Shown: positions 54,089 to 61,615 of the stretch, piece by piece
How the letters are laid out: each line of letters opens with the position of its first letter
Position numbering within the stretch: the stretch's first letter is position 1
Assembly: GCA_902578315.1 (NCBI GenBank)
Contig: CACHCL010000002.1
Coordinates: 62,001 to 126,000 of the forward strand
Length of the DNA: 64,000 nt
Reading direction: 5' to 3'
Source: an uncultured Pelagibacteraceae bacterium
GTDB taxonomy: Bacteria > Pseudomonadota > Alphaproteobacteria > Pelagibacterales > Pelagibacteraceae
The notes under the pieces: model-generated
What the model saw: only the letters and a program-made list of their open reading frames with translations
Database searches by the model: none
What the model was told of the DNA's origin: nothing
Program-made: the position numbers and the translations under genes

Positions 54089-54903
54089 TTATGTTTTCTA
54101 ATTTCGATTATCTTTAATATAGATGCTGCCGTTTCTTCTACAGATCTTCTTGTTACATCAATTACTGGCCAATTATTTTTTTTAAAGAAATTTTTTGAAT
54201 CATCCACTTCTTTTTTTATAGATTTAAGATCAGTATAGTCCTTAAGATTAGTGTCTTTCATAATTGCAACTCTATTCCTCCTGATGTCAGCTAGTCTTTC
54301 AGGGTCAGCTATTAAACCGATTATGCAAGTTTTTTTGTTAAAATTTAATCCCTCTGGAAATTTTTGATTAAAGACAAGAGGAATATTTATGGTTTTAAAT
54401 CCTCTATTAGCTAAATAGATTGATGTAGGTGTTTTACTGGTTCTGCTTACACCAAGTAAAATTATATCAGCATTTTGCAAATCATCAATTTTTTTCCCAT
54501 CATCATGTGACATCGTGAATTGTATGGCTTCAATTCTTCGATAATAATCGTCATCTAATACATGCTGTGCACTTGGCTTGTGTATCGCTTTTTGATTTAA
54601 AAGCTTTGAAAAACTTAAAATTAAGTTTCCTAATATACCAAAACATGGAACTTTTTTGTTTTGACTTTGACTCGAAATATATTTTGCAAGCTTAGTTTCT
54701 ACAATTGTGTATAGAATTAGAGAATTTTCGTTTTCTATGCATTCATTTATGATTTTATCAATTTGCTGTTCTGTTCTGACGAAAGCAAATTCTTTTTTTT
54801 CGTATTCAAAGTTAGCAAATTGGGATTTTAGAGATAAAAATATTCTATCTAGGGTCTCTCCAGTGGAGTCAGACACAAGATATACATTGTATTTTTCGTT
54901 CAT
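54085..54903 (-). CDS. PPDK/PEP synthetase regulatory protein, RP001-type (DUF299)
   Basis: This family contains bifunctional serine/threonine kinase-phosphorylases that regulate pyruvate phosphate dikinase or PEP synthetase. The 272-residue protein has LVSDSTGETLDRI at the start and LLGVSRTSKTPTSIYLANRG, the P-loop-like family motif. Rickettsia RP001 belongs to this family and flanks oriC with hemE on the other side. Here too hemE is the divergent neighbour across a 273-bp gap. The target enzyme is not in this window. Confidence 0.92.
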   Translation of the reverse strand: MNEKYNVYLVSDSTGETLDRIFLSLKSQFANFEYEKKEFAFVRTEQQIDKIINECIENENSLILYTIVETKLAKYISSQSQNKKVPCFGILGNLILSFSKLLNQKAIHKPSAQHVLDDDYYRRIEAIQFTMSHDDGKKIDDLQNADIILLGVSRTSKTPTSIYLANRGFKTINIPLVFNQKFPEGLNFNKKTCIIGLIADPERLADIRRNRVAIMKDTNLKDYTDLKSIKKEVDDSKNFFKKNNWPVIDVTRRSVEETAASILKIIEIRKHK

Positions 54904-54969
54904 ATATTTGTTAATAAATAAATTATAAATAGTACTTTTCCACTTCTTTTAGGCTGTGGCTTAAAAAAA

Positions 54970-55019
54970 TTAACATTAATTAACATTATTTAAACATTTT
55001 ATCAGATGTTAATAATGTT
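54970..55019. repeat. Iterated AT-rich 10-mers and dyad in the oriC candidate
   Basis: Three consecutive 10-base units (54970-54979, 54980-54989, 54990-54999) share TTAA-x-ATT. They are followed by the inverted form: atgttaataatgtt at 55006-55019 is the near reverse complement of 54982-54997. Further TAATGTT copies follow. This symmetric iteration suits a duplex-unwinding or initiator-binding element. Confidence 0.75.
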
Positions 55020-55090
55020 GTTTTACTAATGTTTATAAGATTAATAAAGTCAGTTTAATACGTATTTTTAAGAAAACTTATTAAACTAGA

Positions 55091-55112
55091 TATGTATAAA
55101 ATATGTATAAAA
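55091..55112. repeat. Two perfect tandem 11-mers in the oriC candidate
   Basis: tatgtataaaa is repeated twice without a gap (55091-55101, 55102-55112). The 11-bp period equals about one helical turn. The minus strand of each unit reads TTATACATA, one mismatch from the relaxed DnaA box TTATNCACA, so initiators could bind side by side on one DNA face. Confidence 0.8.
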
Positions 55113-55176
55113 AGTTATAACAATATTAAACAAAACCTAATACCTAACCAAGGTTAATAAAAACTTTTAAATATTT

Positions 55177-56184
55177 ATGAGTAATCTTAAAACAATTTTA
55201 TCTGGAAAAATTTCTTGTAAATCAATTTGGTTTATGAGACAAGCTGGAAGATACTTACCAGAATTTAAAAAAATTAGGTCTTCTAATAGCGATTTCATTA
55301 AACTTTGTTTAAACAGTAATTTAAGCTCTGAAATAACTCTACAACCTATTAAAAGATTTAACTTAGATTCAGCAATTATATTCTCAGATATTTTAATGGT
55401 CCCGTATGCATTAGGACAAGAAGTTAAGTTTATTAAAAATCATGGACCAAGGTTAAATAATTTTGATATTAAATATTTAAAAAATACTAAAGAAAAATTC
55501 TCAAAAAACCTAGCTCCCGTTTATAAAGCTATTGATATTACAAGAAAAAATTTAGATAAAAAAAAATCTCTCATTTCGTTCATTGGAGCACCGTGGACTT
55601 TGCTAGTTTATATGTTGAACATTAAAGATGTCGAAGGGAAAATTAATCTAAGTCTCTTAAATAATAAAAATTTTAAAGTAAATGATGTTATATTAGAACT
55701 TGTTAATTATTTATGTATTCACATAAAAAACCAAATCAATGCTGGTGCTGATGTTGTTCAAATTTTCGACTCTTGGGCTGGATTAATTCCACATAACGAA
55801 ATTGAAAAATTTTGCTATTTACCTAATGCAAAAATTGTTGAATTTTGCAAAAAAGAAAAAATATCTAACATTTGTTTCCCCAAAGGAATAAAAGATAAAT
55901 ATAAGAAATTTAATGAATTTGTTAAACCAGATGGTATCAATATAGACCCTGAAATAGATCCAAAATGGGCAAAGGAAAAATTAAAAAATGTAGTATTACA
56001 AGGAGGTCTTGATCCCAAAATTTTACTAAAAACTGAGGATGAAATTATAAAAGCAGCGACCAAATACATTCAAACATTTAAAGATATCCCTTATGTTTTT
56101 AATTTAGGCCATGGTATACTTCCGCAAACTGATCCTGTTAAAGTAGAAACATTAATAAAGTTTTATAGGAATTTTGATGGATAG
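55177..56184 (+). CDS. hemE: Uroporphyrinogen decarboxylase
   Basis: HemE converts uroporphyrinogen III to coproporphyrinogen III in heme synthesis. The 335-residue protein has the N-terminal WFMRQAGRYLPEFK, FIGAPWTLLVYML, the QIFDSWAG segment and GGLDPKILLKT, all family motifs. It overlaps hemH by 8 bp. With hemH and hemJ it forms a late-heme operon beside the oriC candidate. Confidence 0.96.
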   Translation: MSNLKTILSGKISCKSIWFMRQAGRYLPEFKKIRSSNSDFIKLCLNSNLSSEITLQPIKRFNLDSAIIFSDILMVPYALGQEVKFIKNHGPRLNNFDIKYLKNTKEKFSKNLAPVYKAIDITRKNLDKKKSLISFIGAPWTLLVYMLNIKDVEGKINLSLLNNKNFKVNDVILELVNYLCIHIKNQINAGADVVQIFDSWAGLIPHNEIEKFCYLPNAKIVEFCKKEKISNICFPKGIKDKYKKFNEFVKPDGINIDPEIDPKWAKEKLKNVVLQGGLDPKILLKTEDEIIKAATKYIQTFKDIPYVFNLGHGILPQTDPVKVETLIKFYRNFDG

Positions 56185-57169
56185 AGATCACCCAAAAGTA
56201 AAGTTTGGAAAAACCGGTGTCCTAATAATTAATCTTGGTACCCCAGATTCTACAAGCTGGTGGGATATAAGGAAATATTTAAAACAGTTTCTATCGGACA
56301 GAAGAGTTATCGAGGTCAACCCAGTAATATGGCAAATAATACTAAATTTATTTATATTAACTTTCAGACCATCCAAAACTGCACATGCGTATAAACAAAT
56401 ATGGTTAAAAGAGACTAACGAGTCTCCTCTACTGCATTTTACAAAAAATCAATCGGACAAACTTAGAAAGAAAATTGGAAATGAGAAAACAATTGTAGAT
56501 TTTGCGATGAGATATGGAAACCCAAGCATTAAATCAAGGTTAAACAACCTAAAAGAACAAGGCTGCGAAAATTTGATTATTTTACCTTTGTATCCTCAAT
56601 ATGCAGCCGCAACTACAGCAACAGTTTGTGATGAAGTATATAGATCCTTGATGAAAATGAGATGGCAACCAAGTCTTCAGATTATTCCACACTATGAGAG
56701 TGAGCCCTTATATATAAATGCTTTAGTAAACAGTATTGAGAAAAAAATTAGTGAGATAAACTGGAAACCCGATTTAATTGTTTCGTCCTACCATGGCATT
56801 CCTAAATCCTATTTTGAAAAAGGCGATCCTTATCATTGCTATTGTCATAAAACCACAAGACTTATGAAAGAAAAATTTAAAAAGATAGAAATTCAAACTA
56901 CTTTTCAGTCGAGGTTTGGGCCTCAAGAATGGCTAACTCCATATACCGATAAAACCCTAGAAAATTTGCCCGAAAAGGGAATTAAGAATTTACTAGTAAT
57001 TTGCCCAGGTTTTGCCTCGGACTGCGTGGAGACACTAGAAGAAATAAATATTCAGGGCAGGGAAAGTTTTATTGATAAAGGAGGAGAAAATTTTGATACT
57101 GTTCCTTGTTTAAATGACAACGAAGATCATATCAATCTTTTCACTAAATTAATTAATAAATTTTTGTAA
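56177..57169 (+). CDS. hemH: Ferrochelatase
   Basis: HemH inserts iron into protoporphyrin IX at the membrane surface. From ATG 56177 the 330-residue protein has GVLIINLGTPDS, the catalytic-His motif SSYHGIPKSY and the C-terminal TFQSRFGPQEWLTPYTD. It starts inside hemE; the in-frame TTG one codon upstream (56174) is less likely. The next gene, hemJ, begins directly after its stop. Confidence 0.96.
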   Translation: MDRDHPKVKFGKTGVLIINLGTPDSTSWWDIRKYLKQFLSDRRVIEVNPVIWQIILNLFILTFRPSKTAHAYKQIWLKETNESPLLHFTKNQSDKLRKKIGNEKTIVDFAMRYGNPSIKSRLNNLKEQGCENLIILPLYPQYAAATTATVCDEVYRSLMKMRWQPSLQIIPHYESEPLYINALVNSIEKKISEINWKPDLIVSSYHGIPKSYFEKGDPYHCYCHKTTRLMKEKFKKIEIQTTFQSRFGPQEWLTPYTDKTLENLPEKGIKNLLVICPGFASDCVETLEEINIQGRESFIDKGGENFDTVPCLNDNEDHINLFTKLINKFL

Positions 57170-57601
57170 ATGAACTTATATTTGTTTTTTAAATCTTTAC
57201 ATTTAATAGCAGTCATATCTTGGATGGCTGGCCTCTTATATTTACCAAGAATATTTGTTTACCATTCAGAAGCTAATCATGATTCACAAAAAGAAGTTTT
57301 TAAAATAATGGAACGAAAGCTTTACAATTATATAATGATGCCCGCTATGTTACTATCCTGGATCTTTGGCTTAGCTTTAATACATAGCATAGGTTTTTCG
57401 TCTTTTTCAGAATTATGGATGCAAATTAAAATCATATTAGTTGTAATTTTAACATTTTATCATTTTAGCTTAGGAAAATATCTTAATGATTTCGCATTAG
57501 ACAGTAATCAAAAAACCTCAAAATTTTTTCGTATTTATAATGAAATTCCAACTATTATACTCGTTGTAGTTATATTTGTTGTAATTTTTAAGCCTTTATA
57601 A
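57170..57601 (+). CDS. hemJ: Protoporphyrinogen oxidase HemJ
   Basis: HemJ oxidises protoporphyrinogen IX in many alphaproteobacteria that lack HemG or HemY. The 143-residue protein is all membrane, with about four helices. It has the conserved SLHLIAVISWMAGLLYLPRIFVYH start, with the histidine thought to bind heme, and ERKLYNYIMMPAML. It completes a hemE-hemH-hemJ series with no spacing after hemH. Confidence 0.93.
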   Translation: MNLYLFFKSLHLIAVISWMAGLLYLPRIFVYHSEANHDSQKEVFKIMERKLYNYIMMPAMLLSWIFGLALIHSIGFSSFSELWMQIKIILVVILTFYHFSLGKYLNDFALDSNQKTSKFFRIYNEIPTIILVVVIFVVIFKPL

Positions 57602-57608
57602 TTAAGGG

Positions 57609-57636
57609 TTGATTTTTTAATAAAAAGTCCTATATT
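57609..57636 (+). promoter_or_regulatory. Candidate promoter of rho
   Basis: TTGATT (57609-57614) and TATATT (57631-57636) are 16 bases apart in the 62-bp gap between hemJ and rho. A transcript would start near 57643, giving a short leader of about 20 bases with no clear Shine-Dalgarno sequence. Confidence 0.4.
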
Positions 57637-57663
57637 TAAATTCTCTTCTTAAAAAAAAATCAC

Positions 57664-58938
57664 ATGAATTTACAAGAATTAAAGCAAAAAAATCCTGCAG
57701 AACTAATTAGCGAAGCCGAAAAGCTTGGAATTGAAAATCCTAGCACATTGCGTAAGCAAGAAATACTTTTTGCTATTTTAAAAAAACTAGCTGAAAGAAA
57801 TGAGCAAATCACCGCCACAGGAGTTCTAGAAGTGTTGCAAGACGGGTTTGGATTTCTTAGAGCCATAGAGTCTAATTATTTACCTGGCCCAGATGATATT
57901 TACGTCAGTCCTAGTCAAATAAGAAGATTTGGTTTAAGGACAGGCGATTCCGTAGAAGGTGAGATCAGAGGCCCAAAAGATGCTGAGAGATACTTTGCTC
58001 TTTTAAAAGTTAATAAAATAAATTTTGATGATCCAGATAAAGGAAAAAACAAGATCGCTTTTGATAATTTAACACCGCTCTACCCAAATGAGAGAATCAA
58101 ATTAGAAGTAGAAACGACAAAAGTAGAAAAAAAACCTGATAATACAGCAAGACTGATTGATCTTGTAAGTCCTATTGGCAAAGGTCAAAGATCGCTTATA
58201 GTTTCGCCTCCTAGAGCAGGAAAAACAATCATCCTTCAAAATATAGCACAATCAATTACAGCGAATCATCCAGAGTGTTATTTAATGGTATTGCTAATTG
58301 ACGAAAGACCCGAGGAGGTCACTGACATGCAAAGATCTGTTAAGGGTGAAGTAGTTGCTTCAACATTTGATGAGCCAGCCTCAAGACACGTAGCTGTCGC
58401 AGAGATGGTAATTGAAAAAGCTAAGAGACTTGTTGAACATAAAAAAGATGTTGTAATTTTGCTAGACTCAATTACTAGACTTGGAAGAGCATACAACGCT
58501 GTAATTCCTAGTTCTGGAAAAGTTTTAACCGGTGGTGTGGATGCTAATGCGCTTCAGCGACCAAAAAGGTTTTTTGGAGCAGCTAGAAACGTTGAAGAAG
58601 GAGGATCTCTTACAATAATTTCAACCGCTCTTATAGACACTGGTAGTAGAATGGATGAAGTAATCTTTGAGGAGTTCAAAGGTACAGGTAATTCTGAATT
58701 AATTTTAGATAGAAAAGTTGCCGATAAGAGAATTTATCCTGCACTTGATATTACTAGATCCGGAACAAGAAGAGAAGAATTGCTATTTGCGAAAGATGAA
58801 TTATCAAAAATGAATGTTTTAAGAAGAATAATTAGCCCCATGGGAACAATGGACGGAATTGAATTTTTAATTTCAAAACTGAAAAATACAAAAAACAATT
58901 CAGATTTTTTCGATTCTATGAATAAATCTGCAAGTTAG
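57664..58938 (+). CDS. rho: Transcription termination factor Rho
   Basis: Rho is the RNA helicase that ends transcription at rut sites. The 424-residue protein has the N-terminal Rho_N and cold-shock-like RNA-binding domains ([22 protein letters not shown]), the P-loop in [15 protein letters not shown], and the Q- and R-loop region ([32 protein letters not shown] across 58510-58610). Standard length. Few intrinsic terminators are visible in this window, so Rho probably carries much of termination; that is inference. Confidence 0.98.
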   Translation: MNLQELKQKNPAELISEAEKLGIENPSTLRKQEILFAILKKLAERNEQITATGVLEVLQDGFGFLRAIESNYLPGPDDIYVSPSQIRRFGLRTGDSVEGEIRGPKDAERYFALLKVNKINFDDPDKGKNKIAFDNLTPLYPNERIKLEVETTKVEKKPDNTARLIDLVSPIGKGQRSLIVSPPRAGKTIILQNIAQSITANHPECYLMVLLIDERPEEVTDMQRSVKGEVVASTFDEPASRHVAVAEMVIEKAKRLVEHKKDVVILLDSITRLGRAYNAVIPSSGKVLTGGVDANALQRPKRFFGAARNVEEGGSLTIISTALIDTGSRMDEVIFEEFKGTGNSELILDRKVADKRIYPALDITRSGTRREELLFAKDELSKMNVLRRIISPMGTMDGIEFLISKLKNTKNNSDFFDSMNKSAS

Positions 58939-58939
58939 T

Positions 58940-59557
58940 CTATTGAACAGTTTGATTGTCGAAGTTTACATTGTGCAGATAAAAACTAATAATATTTTCT
59001 AAATTATCAATTTTATCTTTTATAGTGAGAGATTCTAAAAGTTTTTGTTTTTCCTCGTTCGTGACAGGAGAAATCATTGAAAGTGTATTTATTCTTTGGG
59101 TTTTATCTAATTTTTCAAACTCTCTCCAATTTAATAATAATCCATTTTTTTTGAAAAATATTTTAGCTTTGTTCATTAAACTCTCAGTATTTTGTTCATC
59201 TGCGGTTTCTTTTAAATCTTGCTCATAATTCTTATAATCAACTTTGAATTCTCTATATAATTTTTTGTTATCTATTTCTTGTAAAATTTTGAACCTAGTT
59301 ATCCCTGTAAGGTTTATAAGAATTCTACCATCATTACTTTTTTGTAAATCACTTATTTTTCCAAGACAACCGACCTTATAAACTTCATCTCCTTTTCTTT
59401 GAGATTGCACCATTCCCATTAGCTTATCTTTATTGTAAGTATCATTCACAAGGTCTAAATATCTTTTTTCAAAAATGTTTAGTGGAAGATTTGTTTTCGG
59501 AAAATAGATCACGCCACTAAGTGGAAAAACTGGAATCACAGCAGGAAAAGATTTCAT
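58940..59557 (-). CDS. LON N-terminal-domain (substrate-binding) protein
   Basis: The 205-residue protein is a stand-alone Lon N-terminal domain of the YceI/BPP1347-type found in many alphaproteobacteria. It has the family start VIPVFPLSGVIYFPKTNLPLNIFEKRY, VGCLGKISD and the helical second half. It lacks ATPase and protease domains. Its function is unknown; adaptor or protein-binding roles have been suggested for the domain. It converges on rho with one base between their stops, and its 5' side faces the tRNA-Gly promoter. Confidence 0.88.
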   Translation of the reverse strand: MKSFPAVIPVFPLSGVIYFPKTNLPLNIFEKRYLDLVNDTYNKDKLMGMVQSQRKGDEVYKVGCLGKISDLQKSNDGRILINLTGITRFKILQEIDNKKLYREFKVDYKNYEQDLKETADEQNTESLMNKAKIFFKKNGLLLNWREFEKLDKTQRINTLSMISPVTNEEKQKLLESLTIKDKIDNLENIISFYLHNVNFDNQTVQ

Positions 59558-59610
59558 AATTGTTATTATAATAAAAATTTCACCTTAGCGATAGTGACAT
59601 TTTATTAAGG

Positions 59611-59640
59611 TTGACCACTCTAATAATCGTATACTATAAT
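59611..59640 (+). promoter_or_regulatory. Promoter of the tRNA-Gly gene
   Basis: TTGACC (59611-59616) and a perfect TATAAT (59635-59640) are 18 bases apart. The transcript would start about 12 bases before the tRNA. This is among the best sigma-70-type promoters visible in the window, as expected for a stable RNA gene. Confidence 0.8.
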
Positions 59641-59651
59641 CTAGTAAATTT

Positions 59652-59726
59652 GCGGGCATAGCTCAGTGGTAGAGCGTCTCGTTGCCAACGAGAAGGTCGA
59701 GGGTTCAAGTCCCTTTGCCCGCTCCA
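59652..59726 (+). tRNA. tRNA-Gly (anticodon GCC)
   Basis: The 75-base sequence folds as a cloverleaf: acceptor GCGGGCA pairs with TGCCCGC, D-stem gctc/gagc, anticodon stem tctcg/cgaga with loop ttgccaa (anticodon GCC), and T-arm with ttcaagt. The 3' CCA is encoded. GCC reads the glycine codons GGC and GGU. Confidence 0.97.
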
Positions 59727-59732
59727 TTAAAT

Positions 59733-60068
59733 ATGAGTGATTTAGCAAATAAAAAATGTGTTCCTTGTGAGGGAAATATACCCGCTTTTGATAAAAGCCA
59801 AATCCACAAGTATCTTAAAAAAGTCGATGGATGGGATGTTAAAAATGATGATGGAAATTTTTATTTAATTAAAGAATTCTCTTTTAAAAATTTTAAAGAA
59901 AGTCAAAAGTTTATTAATAAAGTTGGCGATATTGCTGAAATTGAAAATCACCATCCAGATATATCTTTTGGCTGGGGCTATTGTAAAATTAAAATTTTTA
60001 CTCACGCCATAAAAGGTTTAGCCGAAAGTGACTTTGTTTTAGCAGCTAAAATTGACAAAATTGATTAA
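59733..60068 (+). CDS. Pterin-4a-carbinolamine dehydratase
   Basis: These enzymes recycle tetrahydropterin cofactors. The 111-residue protein starts at ATG 59733, seven bases after the tRNA; the frame's extension to 59682 lies inside the tRNA and is rejected. It has the active-site motif EIENHHPDISFGW and the C-terminal THAIKGLAESDFVLAAKI. It may serve phenylalanine hydroxylase or act in folate/molybdopterin housekeeping; no such partner is in view. It is probably transcribed with the tRNA. It converges on purH with a 4-bp overlap. Confidence 0.92.
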   Translation: MSDLANKKCVPCEGNIPAFDKSQIHKYLKKVDGWDVKNDDGNFYLIKEFSFKNFKESQKFINKVGDIAEIENHHPDISFGWGYCKIKIFTHAIKGLAESDFVLAAKIDKID

Positions 60069-61615
60069 TGGTTAAAATGTCTTATTCCAGTAAAAAGCAT
60101 TTTTACTCTAGCTTTGTTAGCTGTTTTAATAACCTCTTGATCTCTAATAGAACCTCCAGGTTGAACAATAACTTTAACACCTGCTTTAATTAAAGTTTTA
60201 ATACCGTCTGGAAAAGGAAAAAAAGCATCTGAGGCAGCTATGGAGTCTTTAATCTTGTCAGCTTTAAATTGTTTAGCCTTCTCAATAGCAATTTTACAAC
60301 TATCAAGTCTACTTGGCTGACCAGCGCCTATACCGATAGTAGAAAAATTATTACAGAGGACAATTGCATTTGATTTAACATATTTGCTTATATTAAATGC
60401 GTACTCAATTTCAGCTAGTTCCTTTTTAGTTGGTTTAAGTTTAGTGACACATTTAAGTTTTTTTCTATCTAGAATTACCTTGTCTTTATTTTGTATAACA
60501 AAAGACTTGTTAAAATTTTTAATTGAATAAACGTTTTTTAGTTTATATTTAGAAATATCTATCAATCGCAAATTTTTTTTCTTTTTCAAAATACTTAATG
60601 CCTCCTTATCAAAACCTTTGGCCACTATTACTTCGATGAAATATTTTGACATCTCTGATGTAATTTTTTTGTTTAATTTGTAATTACATGCAATCACTCC
60701 GCCAAAAGCACTAACCGGATCACAAGAAAGTGCATTTTTGAAAGAAACTAATGGGTTTTTATTTTTTGAAACACCACATGGATTAGAATGTTTTACAATT
60801 ACTGTTCCAGCACCGCCCTTTAAAGTATCTAGCAATTCTAGCGATGAAAATATGTCACTATAATTATTAAAACTAAGTTCTTTGCCTTGTAATTGGGAAA
60901 ATCCTAGACTTTTGTCGTTATAATCATTTACATAGATCGAGCACTTTTGATGGGGATTTTCACCATACCTGAGTTTTTTTAATTTTCTTCCAAAAATGGT
61001 TTTTCTTTCTGGGAATTCAATGTTCAATTTTTCATTAAACCAATTAGCTATCATAGCATCGTAATAAGCAGTTAAACCGAAAGCCTTTGATGACATGATT
61101 TCTCTAAAATTGAGACTTGTTTTACCTTTATACTTTTTTAATTCATCAATAAGATAAGCGTAATCATTTTTACTAGTTATAATTGCAACATTTTTAAAAT
61201 TTTTAGCTGCAGCTCTAACCATTGTTGGGCCACCAATATCGATATTCTCTATTACATGATTCGGATTACTAGTTGTAGTCACTACTTTTTGAAATGGATA
61301 AAAATTTACCACAATCAAATCAATTGGTGGAAACTTCTGTTTAGACATCTCATTCCTGTGACTCTTATTTTTTCGGTCATGTAATATTCCCGCGTGTATC
61401 TTAGGATGAAGTGTCTTTACTCTTCCATCAAGCATTTCCTTAAAACCTGTATAATCTGATAACTCAGTACATTTGTAACCCAATTTCTTAATAGCTTTAT
61501 AAGTTCCACCAGAACTAATAACATTAATCTTATATTTTTTGAAAATTTTCAGTAATGATATAATTTTTTCTTTATCGGAAACAGATATTAAGGCATTTTT
61601 GATTTTAAAATTCAT
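60065..61615 (-). CDS. purH: Bifunctional AICAR formyltransferase/IMP cyclohydrolase
   Basis: PurH catalyses the last two steps of IMP synthesis. The 516-residue protein has the N-terminal MGS-like IMP cyclohydrolase domain (ALISVSDKEKI, then SGGTYKAIKKLGY) and the AICAR transformylase domain with the catalytic VKHSNPCGVS and the SDAFFPFPDGI segment. Its ATG shares one base with the stop of the heparinase-like gene. HisF in this window releases AICAR, a PurH substrate. Confidence 0.97.
   Translation of the reverse strand: MNFKIKNALISVSDKEKIISLLKIFKKYKINVISSGGTYKAIKKLGYKCTELSDYTGFKEMLDGRVKTLHPKIHAGILHDRKNKSHRNEMSKQKFPPIDLIVVNFYPFQKVVTTTSNPNHVIENIDIGGPTMVRAAAKNFKNVAIITSKNDYAYLIDELKKYKGKTSLNFREIMSSKAFGLTAYYDAMIANWFNEKLNIEFPERKTIFGRKLKKLRYGENPHQKCSIYVNDYNDKSLGFSQLQGKELSFNNYSDIFSSLELLDTLKGGAGTVIVKHSNPCGVSKNKNPLVSFKNALSCDPVSAFGGVIACNYKLNKKITSEMSKYFIEVIVAKGFDKEALSILKKKKNLRLIDISKYKLKNVYSIKNFNKSFVIQNKDKVILDRKKLKCVTKLKPTKKELAEIEYAFNISKYVKSNAIVLCNNFSTIGIGAGQPSRLDSCKIAIEKAKQFKADKIKDSIAASDAFFPFPDGIKTLIKAGVKVIVQPGGSIRDQEVIKTANKARVKMLFTGIRHFNH

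Larger units (their letters stand above)
54904..55176. other. oriC: Candidate chromosomal replication origin (oriC)
   Basis: The longest gene-free stretch in the window lies between the RP001-type gene and hemE, the position of oriC in Caulobacter and Rickettsia. It is extremely AT-rich. It contains three tandem 10-mers (TTAACATTAA, TTAACATTAT, TTAAACATTT at 54970-54999), a dyad whose right arm is 55006-55019, two tandem 11-mers at 55091-55112, and several DnaA-box-like 9-mers: 54936-54944 (TTTTCCACT), 54955-54963 (TAAGCCACA on minus), 55030-55038 (TTATAAACA on minus), and 55091-55099 and 55102-55110 (TTATACATA on minus). None is a perfect TTATCCACA. Gene direction switches from minus to plus here, as expected for diverging forks. 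Confidence 0.68.

Noticed and set aside
54904-55176. CRISPR array or insertion-sequence end in the repeat-rich gap
   Set aside because: The repeats are 10-11 bp, contiguous and AT-only, with no spacers, no cas genes and no transposase; position and composition suit an origin better.
29950-58938. Phage, integrative element or defence island
   Set aside because: No integrase, transposase, toxin-antitoxin pair, restriction genes or clear foreign composition was seen anywhere; all blocks match conserved alphaproteobacterial order.
59682-59732. 5' extension of the pterin dehydratase frame
   Set aside because: It lies inside tRNA-Gly; the family N-terminus starts at ATG 59733.
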